Below, in pieces: positions 23,649 to 32,178 of a stretch of DNA of 36,424 bases. The stretch spans positions 1 to 36,424 of the forward strand of contig NZ_JASLDS010000074.1 in the NCBI RefSeq assembly GCF_030151385.1, read 5' to 3'. The notes under the pieces are model-generated. The model ran no database searches, had not been told where the DNA came from, and worked only from the letters and a program-made list of their open reading frames with translations. The translations under genes and the position numbers were made by a program. This stretch comes from Soonwooa sp. (GTDB lineage: Bacteria; Bacteroidota; Bacteroidia; Flavobacteriales; Weeksellaceae). The first letter of the stretch is position 1. Every line of letters begins with the position of its first letter.

Positions 23649-24149
23649 TTAGTGCGCTTCGTTTCCGTCAACACCGTGCGCATGACCGTGAGAAAGTTCC
23701 TCTTCAGTTGCAGGTCTTGTGTTAAAGATTTCAACATCGAAGTTCAAAGTTTTCCCAGCCATTGGGTGGTTAAGGTCAGCAACAACAGCTTCTGGAGTCA
23801 CCTCAACAACGATCGCGTTAAAGTTGTTACCTTGGTTATCAGATAATGGCAACATCGCACCAACTGGCGGAATACCACTTTCTTGGAACATATCGATTGG
23901 CAATTGCGCCACCGCATCATCTTGTCTCTCGCCATAAGCCTCAGCTGGAGAAATCGTGAACGATTTTTTGTCACCAACAGAAAGACCTTTAATTTCTTCC
24001 TCGAATTTTGGAATCATCATCCCAACACCGTACAAAAATGTTAATGGATTTTCAGACGTTGTATTTTCTACAAAAAGTTTTTCTCCGTTAGCTTCGATTG
24101 TGTTCAATGTGTAGCCTAAAGATACTACGTGATTGTTGTCTATTGTCAT
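23649..24149 (-). CDS. FKBP-type peptidyl-prolyl isomerase, SlyD-like
   Basis: The 166-residue protein has the SlyD layout: a short N-terminal FKBP half with SLGYTLN and FLYGVGMMIPKFEEEIKGLSVG, then the inserted chaperone flap (about 70-125, starting at AEAYGERQDD), then the returning strand ending in LNFDVEIF. The tail SHGHAHG...H is His-rich and could bind nickel or zinc as in SlyD. It should speed proline isomerisation and help folding in the cytoplasm. It stands alone, between two related repeats (23468-23638 and 24406-24573). Confidence 0.92.
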   Translation of the reverse strand: MTIDNNHVVSLGYTLNTIEANGEKLFVENTTSENPLTFLYGVGMMIPKFEEEIKGLSVGDKKSFTISPAEAYGERQDDAVAQLPIDMFQESGIPPVGAMLPLSDNQGNNFNAIVVEVTPEAVVADLNHPMAGKTLNFDVEIFNTRPATEEELSHGHAHGVDGNEAH

Positions 24150-24247
24150 TTGTTTAGATATTTAAGGATTTCTCCTCGTTGTAATTATTTCAAATTTATA
24201 TTTACAAAGATAATCTTTTGAAGTCATTTTTTTCAATAAACTTTCAC

Positions 24248-24377
24248 TTTGGGCAATCCCCTCGCCTAGGCATTTCCCACAGCTCGGGTCGGGCTATCCG
24301 CTTGTAGTCCTCAGTTGGCGCTCGCTTCGCTCGCGCCTCCTTGCGGGCTACCGCTTCTATCCCTATTGCGATGGGAT
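24248..24377. repeat. GGGC-ended GC-rich palindromic element
   Basis: It starts TTTGGGCAATCCCC, contains GGGTCGGGCTATCCGCTTG, an inner hairpin region near 24317-24337, partly pairing arms GTAGTCC (24304-24310) and GGGCTAC, and ends in CTTCTATCCC. It resembles the GGGCG-ended elements at 6795 and 10549 in start and GC content but has another core. Confidence 0.65.
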
Positions 24378-24405
24378 AATTAGAAAATTTTCTGTTAAGT
24401 ATTTA

Positions 24406-24573
24406 GCACAAAGACAAACAAAATATTTCTCCTTTACTCATATATAAGTTATACATAGGCACTTTGTTTACTTTAAAAAAAACTAATTTGTATGTCCTAC
24501 ATTAGTTTTACGCCTTTGTTTACCGAAAAGCTAAGTGCTTGTAATCCTACTTTTTTAACCTTGCATTTGAAAG
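24406..24573. repeat. Degenerate dispersed repeat, right of the SlyD-like gene
   Basis: This is the partner of 23468-23638. It shares CAAAGACAAACAAA, TAGTTTTACGCCTTTG and TTTTTTAACCTTGC. The two copies have diverged by substitutions and small gaps. Confidence 0.65.
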
Positions 24574-24631
24574 TATGTCGTAAAAATTTGGAAAACACCA
24601 TTTTAGGAAATAGAAATTTACTCTATGAAAA

Positions 24632-25636
24632 CTAAAACTTTCTTGCCTTCGCCAACATCGGTATCGAAATCAATCCCATCACCAACATAATGCAAATCTG
24701 CAACGGCAACGAAATAAAAGAATAGATTAATCCAACTTCGCCACCAACATTGCCATCTTTCCCCATTGAAATAAATAAGGCCATAAAACCAAACTTCATC
24801 GCCAGGTTAAATGCGCCAATACCACCAGAAGCTGGGATAATCATTCCCAAAGTCCCAACTACCAAAATGAAAAAGCCATCAGCAAATCCAAAATCAGACG
24901 TTTCGGGAAGAGAGAAACAAACCAAATAAGCCGCAAAATAATAACAAACCCAAATCGCGATTGTATAAAGAATAAATTTTGCCTTTTGTTTCATTCGGAA
25001 AATCGACATCAATCCGTCTAGGATTCCATCGATAAAACCAACAATCTTACCAAGCACTGGCACATTGGTCAACTTCTTTCTTATTGCAAAGAAGACAATA
25101 GCACAAACTGCTAACGCACCAATTATTAAAGCAATCTTATTTGGATTAATGTTAACACCAGATTGTTTATAAAATGATAAAATCGCATCGTATTTAAAAA
25201 TCAAAGTCAAGCCCAAAAAAGCCAACATGCAAACCAAATCGACAACTCGTTCTAGAATAATCGTCCCGAAAGATTGGTCAACAGGTACTTTTTCGACGCC
25301 ATATAAAGCTGTTGCGCGGGCAACTTCGCCACTTCTTGGGATAGTCAAATTCATTAAATAACCAAAAGAAATCGACCACAACGAATTACTATTAGAAATA
25401 GAATGTCCCATTGGTTCCAACAAAAGATTCCAACGTACGGCACGAAACCAATACGCGCCCAAACCAAAACATGCTGCAAAAGCGACCCAAAGATAATTGG
25501 CTTTCGACAAAGAAGCTTTTATATCTTCAATGTTCAAACCTTTCAGAGCAAGCCACAAAAAAAAGCCTGCAAAAGCAAGCGATACAGCAATGGTAATTGC
25601 CGTTTTTATAGGATTATTTTTTTTAGCTTCAGCCAT
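24632..25636 (-). CDS. Flippase-like integral membrane protein (LPG synthase TM/UPF0104 family)
   Basis: The 334-residue protein has about eight hydrophobic segments and the family landmarks: GAYWFRAVRWNLLLEPMG, FGYLMNLTIPRSGEVARA, GTIILERVVDL and GTLGMIIPASGGIGAFN. It belongs to the membrane part shared by lysylphosphatidylglycerol synthases and related flippase-like proteins, without the soluble aminoacyl transfer domain. A role in moving a lipid or polyisoprenoid across the inner membrane is plausible from the family but not shown. It starts 3 bases after the panD stop, so it is coupled with panD in one transcript; this pairing is common in Bacteroidota as far as I recall. Confidence 0.88.
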   Translation of the reverse strand: MAEAKKNNPIKTAITIAVSLAFAGFFLWLALKGLNIEDIKASLSKANYLWVAFAACFGLGAYWFRAVRWNLLLEPMGHSISNSNSLWSISFGYLMNLTIPRSGEVARATALYGVEKVPVDQSFGTIILERVVDLVCMLAFLGLTLIFKYDAILSFYKQSGVNINPNKIALIIGALAVCAIVFFAIRKKLTNVPVLGKIVGFIDGILDGLMSIFRMKQKAKFILYTIAIWVCYYFAAYLVCFSLPETSDFGFADGFFILVVGTLGMIIPASGGIGAFNLAMKFGFMALFISMGKDGNVGGEVGLIYSFISLPLQICIMLVMGLISIPMLAKARKF

Positions 25637-25639
25637 TCA

Positions 25640-25990
25640 TTAAGTTAATAGGTTGGTATCTTCGTTTGGAAAAACGATTTTTGGTTGGAAGCTTTTTGCT
25701 TCCTCAGGCGTCATCTGCGCATAAGCGATAATGATTACGGTGTCACCTTTGTGCACTTTGCGCGCCGCAGGACCATTGAGACAGATTTCTCCAGAACCAC
25801 GTGTTCCTTTGATAACGTAGGTGTCAAAACGTTCGCCATTGTTGACATTCACAATATAGACACGTTCGCCAACGATAAGGCCAGCAGCGTCGATAAGGTC
25901 TTCGTCAATTGTGATACTTCCGATATAGTTAAGGTCCGACTCTGTAACTTTAACTCTATGTATTTTGGATTTGAATACTTCTATTAACAT
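25640..25990 (-). CDS. panD: Aspartate 1-decarboxylase
   Basis: PanD makes beta-alanine from aspartate for pantothenate and coenzyme A synthesis. The 116-residue proenzyme carries the self-cleavage site YIGS with Gly24-Ser25, after which Ser25 becomes the pyruvoyl group. Lys9, in FKSKIHR, and Tyr and Arg residues further on fit the active site, and NGPAARKVHKGDTVII and YAQM are the typical later segments. The length is normal for the family. It is followed at 3 bases by the flippase-like gene. An AT-rich stretch lies upstream. Confidence 0.96.
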   Translation of the reverse strand: MLIEVFKSKIHRVKVTESDLNYIGSITIDEDLIDAAGLIVGERVYIVNVNNGERFDTYVIKGTRGSGEICLNGPAARKVHKGDTVIIIAYAQMTPEEAKSFQPKIVFPNEDTNLLT

Positions 25991-26325
25991 GCTGCAAATT
26001 TACTACAAATAAGTATTTGCAAAAAAAAACTAAGCCAAAATTATGCATTCAAAAAAAATAGAGATTAAGAAATATTAATCTACAAATTCTGAAATCAATA
26101 ATTAGCAAACGTATAAATTAATTATTGCTAATATCCTTATTTAATGACGATAAGCAAGAAACCAACACAACTAAAAGCCCTTTATTTGGCAAAAGCCTAA
26201 ATTATTAAAAAACTAACAGTTTAAAAAAAAATCTATATTTTTCCTTAAAAAACACAAAAAGACTTGTGTGAAATGAAAAATGTTCTATATTTGCTATAAC
26301 AACATAACTTTAATTAAATACAATT
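25991..26325. other. AT-rich divergent intergenic region
   Basis: It separates panD (minus) from the HU gene (plus). The HU promoter lies at its right end. No gene or repeat was seen in the rest. Confidence 0.6.
26263..26293 (+). promoter_or_regulatory. Promoter of the HU gene
   Basis: CTTG (26263-26266), 19 bases, then TATATTTG (26286-26293). This is close to the Bacteroidota consensus and lies 32 bases before the ATG. Confidence 0.65.
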
Positions 26326-26616
26326 ATGAACAAATCTGAATTAATCGACGCAATCGCAAAGGATGCAGAAATCACAAAAGTAGCTGCTAAGAAAGCTTTA
26401 GAATCTTTCATCGCTAATGTTACAACAACTTTAAAGAAAAAAGAAGGTAAAGTATCTTTAGTAGGATTCGGGACATTCTCAGTATCTGAAAGAGCTGCAA
26501 GACAAGGTATCAACCCTGCAACTAAAAAACCAATCAAAATTGCTGCTAAGAAAGTTGCAAAGTTCAAAGCTGGAGCTGATCTAGCGACTGCTGTAGCTGG
26601 AGCTAAGAAAAAGTAA
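26326..26616 (+). CDS. HU family DNA-binding protein
   Basis: The 96-residue protein matches HU over its length: MNKSELIDAIAKDAEI at the start, VSLVGFGTFSVSERAAR as the signature strand and turn, and RQGINPATKKPIKIAAK as the DNA-binding arm with its proline. It bends and compacts DNA as a dimer. The C-terminal tail is Ala/Lys-rich and slightly longer than in E. coli HU (about 90 residues). It has its own promoter and terminator. Confidence 0.96.
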   Translation: MNKSELIDAIAKDAEITKVAAKKALESFIANVTTTLKKKEGKVSLVGFGTFSVSERAARQGINPATKKPIKIAAKKVAKFKAGADLATAVAGAKKK

Positions 26617-26640
26617 TTCTTGATTCTTATACAGAATAAG

Positions 26641-26676
26641 CACAGGCTTCCTGATGGGAAGCCTGTGTTGTTTTTA
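26641..26676 (+). terminator. Rho-independent terminator after the HU gene
   Basis: CACAGGCTTCC (26641-26651) pairs perfectly with GGAAGCCTGTG (26657-26667), followed by TTGTTTTT. Confidence 0.92.
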
Positions 26677-26770
26677 TGAAAACTCCTAGTAGACTTTAAA
26701 GCCCAACAAAGATTTTCGTCCCTATAAAAATTCAAAAAAAATACTATCTTCGTCACATAAACATTTAATT

Positions 26771-27316
26771 ATGAAAAAAACAATACTCCTAATAGCTTCA
26801 ATTGGACTTTTACAATCATGCATCGTTTCTACAGCAACCAAAGCTGTTACTGGTGTCGCAAAAGTTGGTTATAAAGCTGTGAAAGGAACCGTAAATGGTG
26901 TAAGTTGGGCAGTGAGCAAAGCTGCAGGAAAAATTGACGAAGACCGTGTAGATGGTACATGGAAAGTTGTTGGCGTTTATAAAGGTTCTTTTGCTCAATT
27001 TCAACAAGACCAAAACCGCGATAGTTCATTCGAAAGTGAATGTGGCGATGCATACGATCAAATTGTTTTTAAGTCAAAAAAATCAAAATTCAAACCTGTA
27101 CATTGCAGTAGCCAAGATGAAGATTGGGTAAAATATAAATTCGAATTCGGAAAAAATCCATCTACCAAGGAAAAGGAAAACTACATCGAGTACAATTCTA
27201 ACAATTACATCTCTGTTATTGACATTAACAACAAAACGATGGTTCTGGAAGGTAATCTGATGCCAAAGCTTTCGTTTTCTGGCGCAAGATTATACCTTTT
27301 GGAAAAGGTAAAATAA
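26771..27316 (+). CDS. Predicted lipoprotein, unknown function
   Basis: The 181-residue protein starts with a lipoprotein signal whose lipobox is LQSC (Cys17). Residues about 18-55 are small and Ala/Val/Gly-rich, then from about 60 a stretch of strands appears, starting DGTWKVVGVYKG, a pattern seen in lipocalin-like folds, and ending LSFSGARLYLLEK. It has Cys91 and Cys117 that could form a disulfide. No family is recognised with confidence. It has no same-strand neighbour after it; a two-way terminator separates it from glyA. Confidence 0.78.
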   Translation: MKKTILLIASIGLLQSCIVSTATKAVTGVAKVGYKAVKGTVNGVSWAVSKAAGKIDEDRVDGTWKVVGVYKGSFAQFQQDQNRDSSFESECGDAYDQIVFKSKKSKFKPVHCSSQDEDWVKYKFEFGKNPSTKEKENYIEYNSNNYISVIDINNKTMVLEGNLMPKLSFSGARLYLLEKVK

Positions 27317-27360
27317 AACTACTCACGAAAAAGTATTAAAAAAGAAACAACTTTAAACCC

Positions 27361-27399
27361 AAAAAAAAATCCCGCAACTTTCGCTGCGGGATTTTTTTG
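27361..27399 (+). terminator. Bidirectional terminator between the lipoprotein gene and glyA
   Basis: AATCCCGCA (27368-27376) pairs with TGCGGGATT (27385-27393), with A run on the left and T run on the right, so it can serve both convergent genes. Confidence 0.88.
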
Positions 27400-27415
27400 T
27401 ATTTAGAATTAAACT

Positions 27416-28687
27416 CTAGTAGTTAAACAAAGCTTTACCTTCCATGAGTTGGTTAACTTTAGTCCTAACAGATGCTAAAACTTCTTCGTTTTTGATATTA
27501 TCAACCACTTCAGAAATTAAAGAAGCAACAACTTCCATATCTGCTTCTTTAAGACCTCTCGTCGTAATTGCAGCAGTTCCCAATCTAATACCAGATGTTG
27601 TAAATGGCGACTTATCATCAAACGGAACCATATTCTTGTTACAAGTAATATCTGCTTTTACCAAAGCTTTTTCAGTTTCTTTACCATTCACGTTTTTGTT
27701 ACGCAGATCCACCAACATCAAGTGGTTATCAGTACCACCGCTCACGATATCAAATCCGTTATTGATCATTGCTTTTGCTAAAGCTTGGGCATTGGCTTTT
27801 ACTTGTTTAGCATAAACCTCGAATTGAGAATCGATTGCTTCGCCAAAAGCAACTGCTTTACCCGCGATAACGTGCTCCAATGGTCCTCCTTGGATACCTG
27901 GGAAAACCGCACCATCCAAAACTTGACTCATCATTTTGATTTCGCCTTTTGGTGTTTTGTGACCATAAGTATTTTCGAAATCTTTCCCCATCATAATCAT
28001 TCCACCTCTTGGACCTCTCAAAGTCTTATGTGTTGTTGTTGTTACTACATGACAATGGTCGAATGGATTATTAAGAAGACCTTTTGCCACAAGACCTGCT
28101 GGATGCGCAATATCTGCCCAAAGTGTTGCTCCAATCTCGTCAGCAACCTCACGGAATTTAGCATAATCCAAATCTCTAGAATAAGCTGAGAAACCAGCGA
28201 TCAACATTTTTGGTCTTTCGCGAAGTGCCACTTCTCTCATTTGGTCATAATCGATAAGTCCAGACTCACGATCTACTCCATAAGAAACCACATTATATTG
28301 AATCCCTGAAAAGTTAACTGCAGAGCCATGTGTCAGGTGTCCTCCCATCGAAAGATCCATTCCCATGATTTTGTCACCAGGCTTTAGCACAGCAAGATAG
28401 ATTGCTGCATTGGCTTGAGAACCAGAATGTGGTTGCACGTTAGCATACTCGATACCAAAAAGTTGTTTCGCACGTTCAATTGCCAAAGTTTCCACTTCGT
28501 CAACTACCTCGCAACCACCATAATATCTTTTGCCAGGATAACCTTCTGCGTATTTGTTAGTAAGCACGCTTCCCATCGCTTTCATAACATTGTCCGACAC
28601 AAAGTTTTCTGATGCGATTAACTCGATGCCATGTGTTTGTCTTTGTCTTTCTTTCTCGATAAGGTCGAAGATGATATCCTGATTCAT
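27416..28687 (-). CDS. glyA: Serine hydroxymethyltransferase
   Basis: GlyA interconverts serine and glycine and loads one-carbon units onto tetrahydrofolate. The 423-residue protein has the PLP site VVTTTTHKTLRGPRGG with Lys221 as the Schiff-base lysine, the N-terminal LIASENFVS segment, YAEGYPGKRYYGG, the VQPHSGSQANAA loop and the later GTAAITTRG. All key residues are present, and the length is normal. The transcript appears monocistronic. Confidence 0.97.
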   Translation of the reverse strand: MNQDIIFDLIEKERQRQTHGIELIASENFVSDNVMKAMGSVLTNKYAEGYPGKRYYGGCEVVDEVETLAIERAKQLFGIEYANVQPHSGSQANAAIYLAVLKPGDKIMGMDLSMGGHLTHGSAVNFSGIQYNVVSYGVDRESGLIDYDQMREVALRERPKMLIAGFSAYSRDLDYAKFREVADEIGATLWADIAHPAGLVAKGLLNNPFDHCHVVTTTTHKTLRGPRGGMIMMGKDFENTYGHKTPKGEIKMMSQVLDGAVFPGIQGGPLEHVIAGKAVAFGEAIDSQFEVYAKQVKANAQALAKAMINNGFDIVSGGTDNHLMLVDLRNKNVNGKETEKALVKADITCNKNMVPFDDKSPFTTSGIRLGTAAITTRGLKEADMEVVASLISEVVDNIKNEEVLASVRTKVNQLMEGKALFNY

Positions 28688-28851
28688 TATAAAATATTTT
28701 AAAATTTATGTTGTACGAAATTAAGCCAATCCAAATTCATAAACAAATAATAGCCTTATGATTTAGATGATAAGTTTTAACTTACGAAAAACATAAATCA
28801 TAATTTAAATAATACTTTTTGTATTTTTAAAAATCAATAGTCAATACACCA

Positions 28852-29952
28852 ATGTTTAAAAATAATAAAAAACTATTTCTACTTCTAACTTTAACGCTTC
28901 TTGTGTTTCTATTTTTGGAAAAATGCACACCCAATAACCTTACAACAGCTGATATCTTTAGATCATCAAAACTCAACGATGCTCCAAAATTTGGAAAAAA
29001 CCTTAGTTTTAATCATTATAAAATAGAACCTGTGGAGACTTATCTTCCTATTTTGTATGACAGCATCAACAATATGTTTTATTTAACCAACAAAAACGGG
29101 CTCACCAAAATAGATGGTAATGGAAATATCATTATTTCGGATAGTTTGGTATCGGAAAAGAAAACCTCAACCCAAGATTTCATCAATTACATTCCTTATA
29201 TTTTTAGCCTAAAAGGCGTCTACGATTATACAGGAAACGCAAGAGTTTTCCATCCATACAAAGCAATTCTTAACGAAGATCAAAAGATGGCGAATTCAGT
29301 TTATAAAACAACTTTTGATGACCTATATAAAAATGCAGAAATGGTTGTCTATGATACTGATCGTTTACGAGATCCAAGTGGCTTTTATCCTTTTTACTTT
29401 TTAGTAAATAGCGAATGGACTTTGCTTTACTCACAGGAAGGTGAACATCGTTTATCCTTTGAAAATGGAGAAATGGACAACATTTACGGAAAAGCCGATC
29501 TACAAGGCAATCCCTCAAAATTCAATAATAAAAAATTAATTGTATTAAAAGACGATCAAAAATCGGCTTATTCTGTTCAGCAACAAGTTAAAGACGATAC
29601 ATATTTTGATACTTACTTCACCGAAATTCTACAAGAAAGAAAACTCGATTATCAATCTGACAACCGCATAACAAGAAAATCATACAAGAAACTTTCTTAC
29701 GAAAATGTCGGAAATCCATTTGACTTGCCAGACTTCATGCGCGCTACATTTAAGGTAAAAACCTATTATGAATTGCACTACAATAATCAAAAAACATACT
29801 TCACGTCCGAGACTTATCAGTTTGAATGGCAAATAGAAGACAAGGATGATTTCTACTTATTCGAAGTGCCAAAAAAATTCCGAAACAAAACCAAAGTTGG
29901 ATTTATCCTGTACAATAAGCGTGATGTATACATGATAAAACCAACTAAATAA
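28852..29952 (+). CDS. Predicted envelope protein, unknown function
   Basis: The 366-residue protein has a hydrophobic N-terminus (about 8-22) and a Cys at residue 25 (LEKC), a weak lipobox, so it may be a lipoprotein or have an uncut anchor. The rest is soluble-looking with many Asn, Lys and Tyr residues and no known motif; a segment MFYLTNKNGLTKIDGNGNI resembles a repeat of beta-propeller proteins. The gene ends 9 bases before the convergent neighbour. The start is the first ATG with a signal-like sequence. Confidence 0.7.
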   Translation: MFKNNKKLFLLLTLTLLVFLFLEKCTPNNLTTADIFRSSKLNDAPKFGKNLSFNHYKIEPVETYLPILYDSINNMFYLTNKNGLTKIDGNGNIIISDSLVSEKKTSTQDFINYIPYIFSLKGVYDYTGNARVFHPYKAILNEDQKMANSVYKTTFDDLYKNAEMVVYDTDRLRDPSGFYPFYFLVNSEWTLLYSQEGEHRLSFENGEMDNIYGKADLQGNPSKFNNKKLIVLKDDQKSAYSVQQQVKDDTYFDTYFTEILQERKLDYQSDNRITRKSYKKLSYENVGNPFDLPDFMRATFKVKTYYELHYNNQKTYFTSETYQFEWQIEDKDDFYLFEVPKKFRNKTKVGFILYNKRDVYMIKPTK

Positions 29953-29961
29953 ACCAATTCT

Positions 29962-30681
29962 TTAGTGTTTGTACTCGTAGTCGATATCACTAATAATCTC
30001 TTGCATTTGCTTGATGCATCGTTTGTAGTTTGCGATAATCTGATCCACTGTTGATAGATAAACTTTGCTGCGATTTTTGATAGGATCTGACGACAGCTCT
30101 TTTAGAAAATTACCATCTGGATAATTTTGAACATTATCGAAAAGAAAATCCGCGTATTTTAATTTCTGCGCTTTATAGAAATCTGTAGATGTTATCAAAA
30201 GCGGTACATCTTCCTCGTAAAAGTCCAAGATTGAATTTTGCAAATCTTCATTTTCTATAAAACCAATTTTCCCCGAAGATTTAAAACCTTGGTATCGCCC
30301 TTGATTACCGTTAAAACCCGTAAAATTGAACAAGAATTCTTTGTTTACATGAATCGAATCTCTATCCGCGATTTGTCCATTTGGAATCCTTGCGAGATAA
30401 CCGAAAAATTTCTTTTGATTTTCATAAGCGATGATGTCGCCTTGCATTTCGGCAATATCACTTCTAAGATCTTTTCGTAATCCAAGTAAGAAATGCTTAA
30501 CCTCTTTTTGCTCGTGACGTGCTTCACTCCAAGAATGGAACGCGATGGAAACGCTAACCGCGAAAACAATAATCGCGATTTCCATTCCGATTTCTTTAAT
30601 TTTGTGCATAAGACCGTGCTCATGCGATTTTGCAGTGTCAAAGATCTTTTTAGTAGACTTTGCAACTTCTAATTCTGCCAT
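29962..30681 (-). CDS. Single-pass membrane protein, DUF6090-like
   Basis: The 239-residue protein has one strong membrane segment (about 33-48) after a charged N-terminus, followed by the pattern FHSWSEARHEQKEVKHFL and a long helical, mostly charged periplasmic or cytoplasmic part. The order (IGMEIAIIVFAVSVSIAF, then W-x-E-x-R, then helix) is that of a Bacteroidota family of small membrane proteins that I remember as DUF6090; function unknown. It is divergent from no gene and convergent with the unknown envelope gene. Confidence 0.68.
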   Translation of the reverse strand: MAELEVAKSTKKIFDTAKSHEHGLMHKIKEIGMEIAIIVFAVSVSIAFHSWSEARHEQKEVKHFLLGLRKDLRSDIAEMQGDIIAYENQKKFFGYLARIPNGQIADRDSIHVNKEFLFNFTGFNGNQGRYQGFKSSGKIGFIENEDLQNSILDFYEEDVPLLITSTDFYKAQKLKYADFLFDNVQNYPDGNFLKELSSDPIKNRSKVYLSTVDQIIANYKRCIKQMQEIISDIDYEYKH

Positions 30682-30861
30682 GCTTAATAGTTTTTAGTTT
30701 TCGATTACAAATATCATCTAAAAATTTAAAAACTAAAACAGATTTAATAAAAATAATTAAAAATCGCTAAACATAAAACGCATCAAAACAAATATGGAAT
30801 TGAATTTACAAACAAAACATTTCCTACAATAGACATTTTTTTTCACAGCAGAATTACATTC

Positions 30862-30887
30862 AAAAAAAAGCAAATCCGAAGATTTGC
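30862..30887 (-). terminator. Terminator of the lptD-ridA-cupin operon
   Basis: On the minus strand GCAAATC, loop TTCG, GATTTGC (30870-30887), then eight T. It lies about 50 bases past the cupin stop. Confidence 0.82.
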
Positions 30888-30934
30888 AAGACGAAAAATA
30901 CAGATAAAAATACTGTAATTATTTTTTAAAACCT

Positions 30935-31276
30935 TTACAGATTCACACGGTCGCCATGAGACTTTGGCTCAGAAATTACTAGAAATTCTAAATCAAAATC
31001 TTCTCTATTAAAAATCCTATGATTGGTATTTGGTTTAATATGTAATCCTTGATTAGAATTTACAATTACGGTTTCGCCTTCAACTTCAAAAGTGGCAACA
31101 CCTTTTAAAATATAGAAAAACTGTTGAGATTTCTGATGAAAATGCAAAGACTCCTCAGTTTTTGGGGGCATCCTCTCCTGTATAACGCTCAACGAATCGG
31201 TCTTTAAAAGATGCCATCCATCACAATGATCTCCCCAAGTATAATGTTCAGAAGTTTGAGTTGATTTAGCAATCAT
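30935..31276 (-). CDS. Small cupin-domain protein
   Basis: The 113-residue single cupin has the two motifs: HFHQKSQQFFYILKG (His45, His47, Gln51 region) and the later KPNTNHRIFN (His86). These positions bind a metal in many cupins. It has no other domain. The substrate is unknown. It is the last gene of the operon, 28 bases after the membrane protein, and a terminator follows. Confidence 0.88.
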   Translation of the reverse strand: MIAKSTQTSEHYTWGDHCDGWHLLKTDSLSVIQERMPPKTEESLHFHQKSQQFFYILKGVATFEVEGETVIVNSNQGLHIKPNTNHRIFNREDFDLEFLVISEPKSHGDRVNL

Positions 31277-31304
31277 ACAAAAATTAATTTAGGTTTAAAA
31301 AAAT

Positions 31305-31751
31305 CTAGGATTGATGTTTTTTGACATCAGATTTCTTTTTACGCTCGTAGATAACTTCAACGATTTTTCCGCCAATCCAAGAAAACGGAAAGAAGACAAG
31401 AAAGATTGAAATTTTATAGAAGGTCGGATGATATGGATAGATGATAATATCAAGCATCGCGATGAAAAGCATGATAAAACCAATAAGGATAGCATACGCA
31501 ACTTTAGCATATTTAACAATAATCGCCGTTACAACACCACCAACCGTCACTCCCAATCCGCCGAAAAACAATAAAGCTGCAAAAAATGTTTCTTGGTCTT
31601 TAACAGCTATCAATTGCTGCTTCCAATGTTCGAAAGGTGCCCACTCGTCATAGTTAATCCAACTTGGATTAATGCGTATCCCAAGCGAAATAATGAGACC
31701 TGCTACTACAAGTCCACAAATGACACCAAACAAATTCCTTAAAAAATTCAT
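31305..31751 (-). CDS. Small integral membrane protein, unknown function
   Basis: The 148-residue protein has four hydrophobic segments (about 7-23, 58-82, 85-105 and 110-130) and a basic C-terminus. No motif is recognised. Its ATG overlaps the last base of the ridA stop codon (TAATG), so translation is coupled. Confidence 0.75.
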   Translation of the reverse strand: MNFLRNLFGVICGLVVAGLIISLGIRINPSWINYDEWAPFEHWKQQLIAVKDQETFFAALLFFGGLGVTVGGVVTAIIVKYAKVAYAILIGFIMLFIAMLDIIIYPYHPTFYKISIFLVFFPFSWIGGKIVEVIYERKKKSDVKKHQS

Positions 31752-32131
31752 TAATCTGCGTGTGCAATCATTGAAATTTCAACGTCTACATTTTTTGGAA
31801 GACAAGATACCTGCACAGTTTCTCTCGCTGGGAAAGCCGACGCATCTAGATAAGAAGCATAGATATCATTCATCACAGCAAAATCATCCATATTTTTTAA
31901 GAAAATAGTTGCTTTAACAACATGACTAAAAGTAAGACCAGCTTCTGTAAGGATTGCCTCAAGGTTTTTCATCACTTGGTGTGTACTTTTTTCGATACCT
32001 TCAGCAAGTTTCCCTGTTTCTGGATCTACCGGAATCTGTCCAGAAATATACAGCACTCCATTTGCCATATTAGCTTGAGAATAAGGTCCAATTGCTCCTG
32101 GCGCTTTGTCAGTATTGATGATTTTCTTCAT
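31751..32131 (-). CDS. RidA family enamine/imine deaminase
   Basis: RidA hydrolyses reactive enamines and imines from PLP enzymes. The 126-residue protein has the family marks: APGAIGPYSQA (residues 10-20), GVLYISGQIP, a long helix, and FPARETVQV with the catalytic Arg103. The final segment VDVEISMIAH is typical. It lies 47 bases after lptD and is coupled to the membrane protein after it. Confidence 0.95.
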   Translation of the reverse strand: MKKIINTDKAPGAIGPYSQANMANGVLYISGQIPVDPETGKLAEGIEKSTHQVMKNLEAILTEAGLTFSHVVKATIFLKNMDDFAVMNDIYASYLDASAFPARETVQVSCLPKNVDVEISMIAHAD

Positions 32132-32178
32132 AGTTTATTGTCGATTTTCGCTTACAAATCTAAGCATTTTTATCAATT

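Noticed and set aside
26310..26756. 148-residue minus-strand frame over the HU gene
   Set aside because: It covers the HU gene and its terminator on the other strand; its Ala-rich part is only the complement of HU codons.
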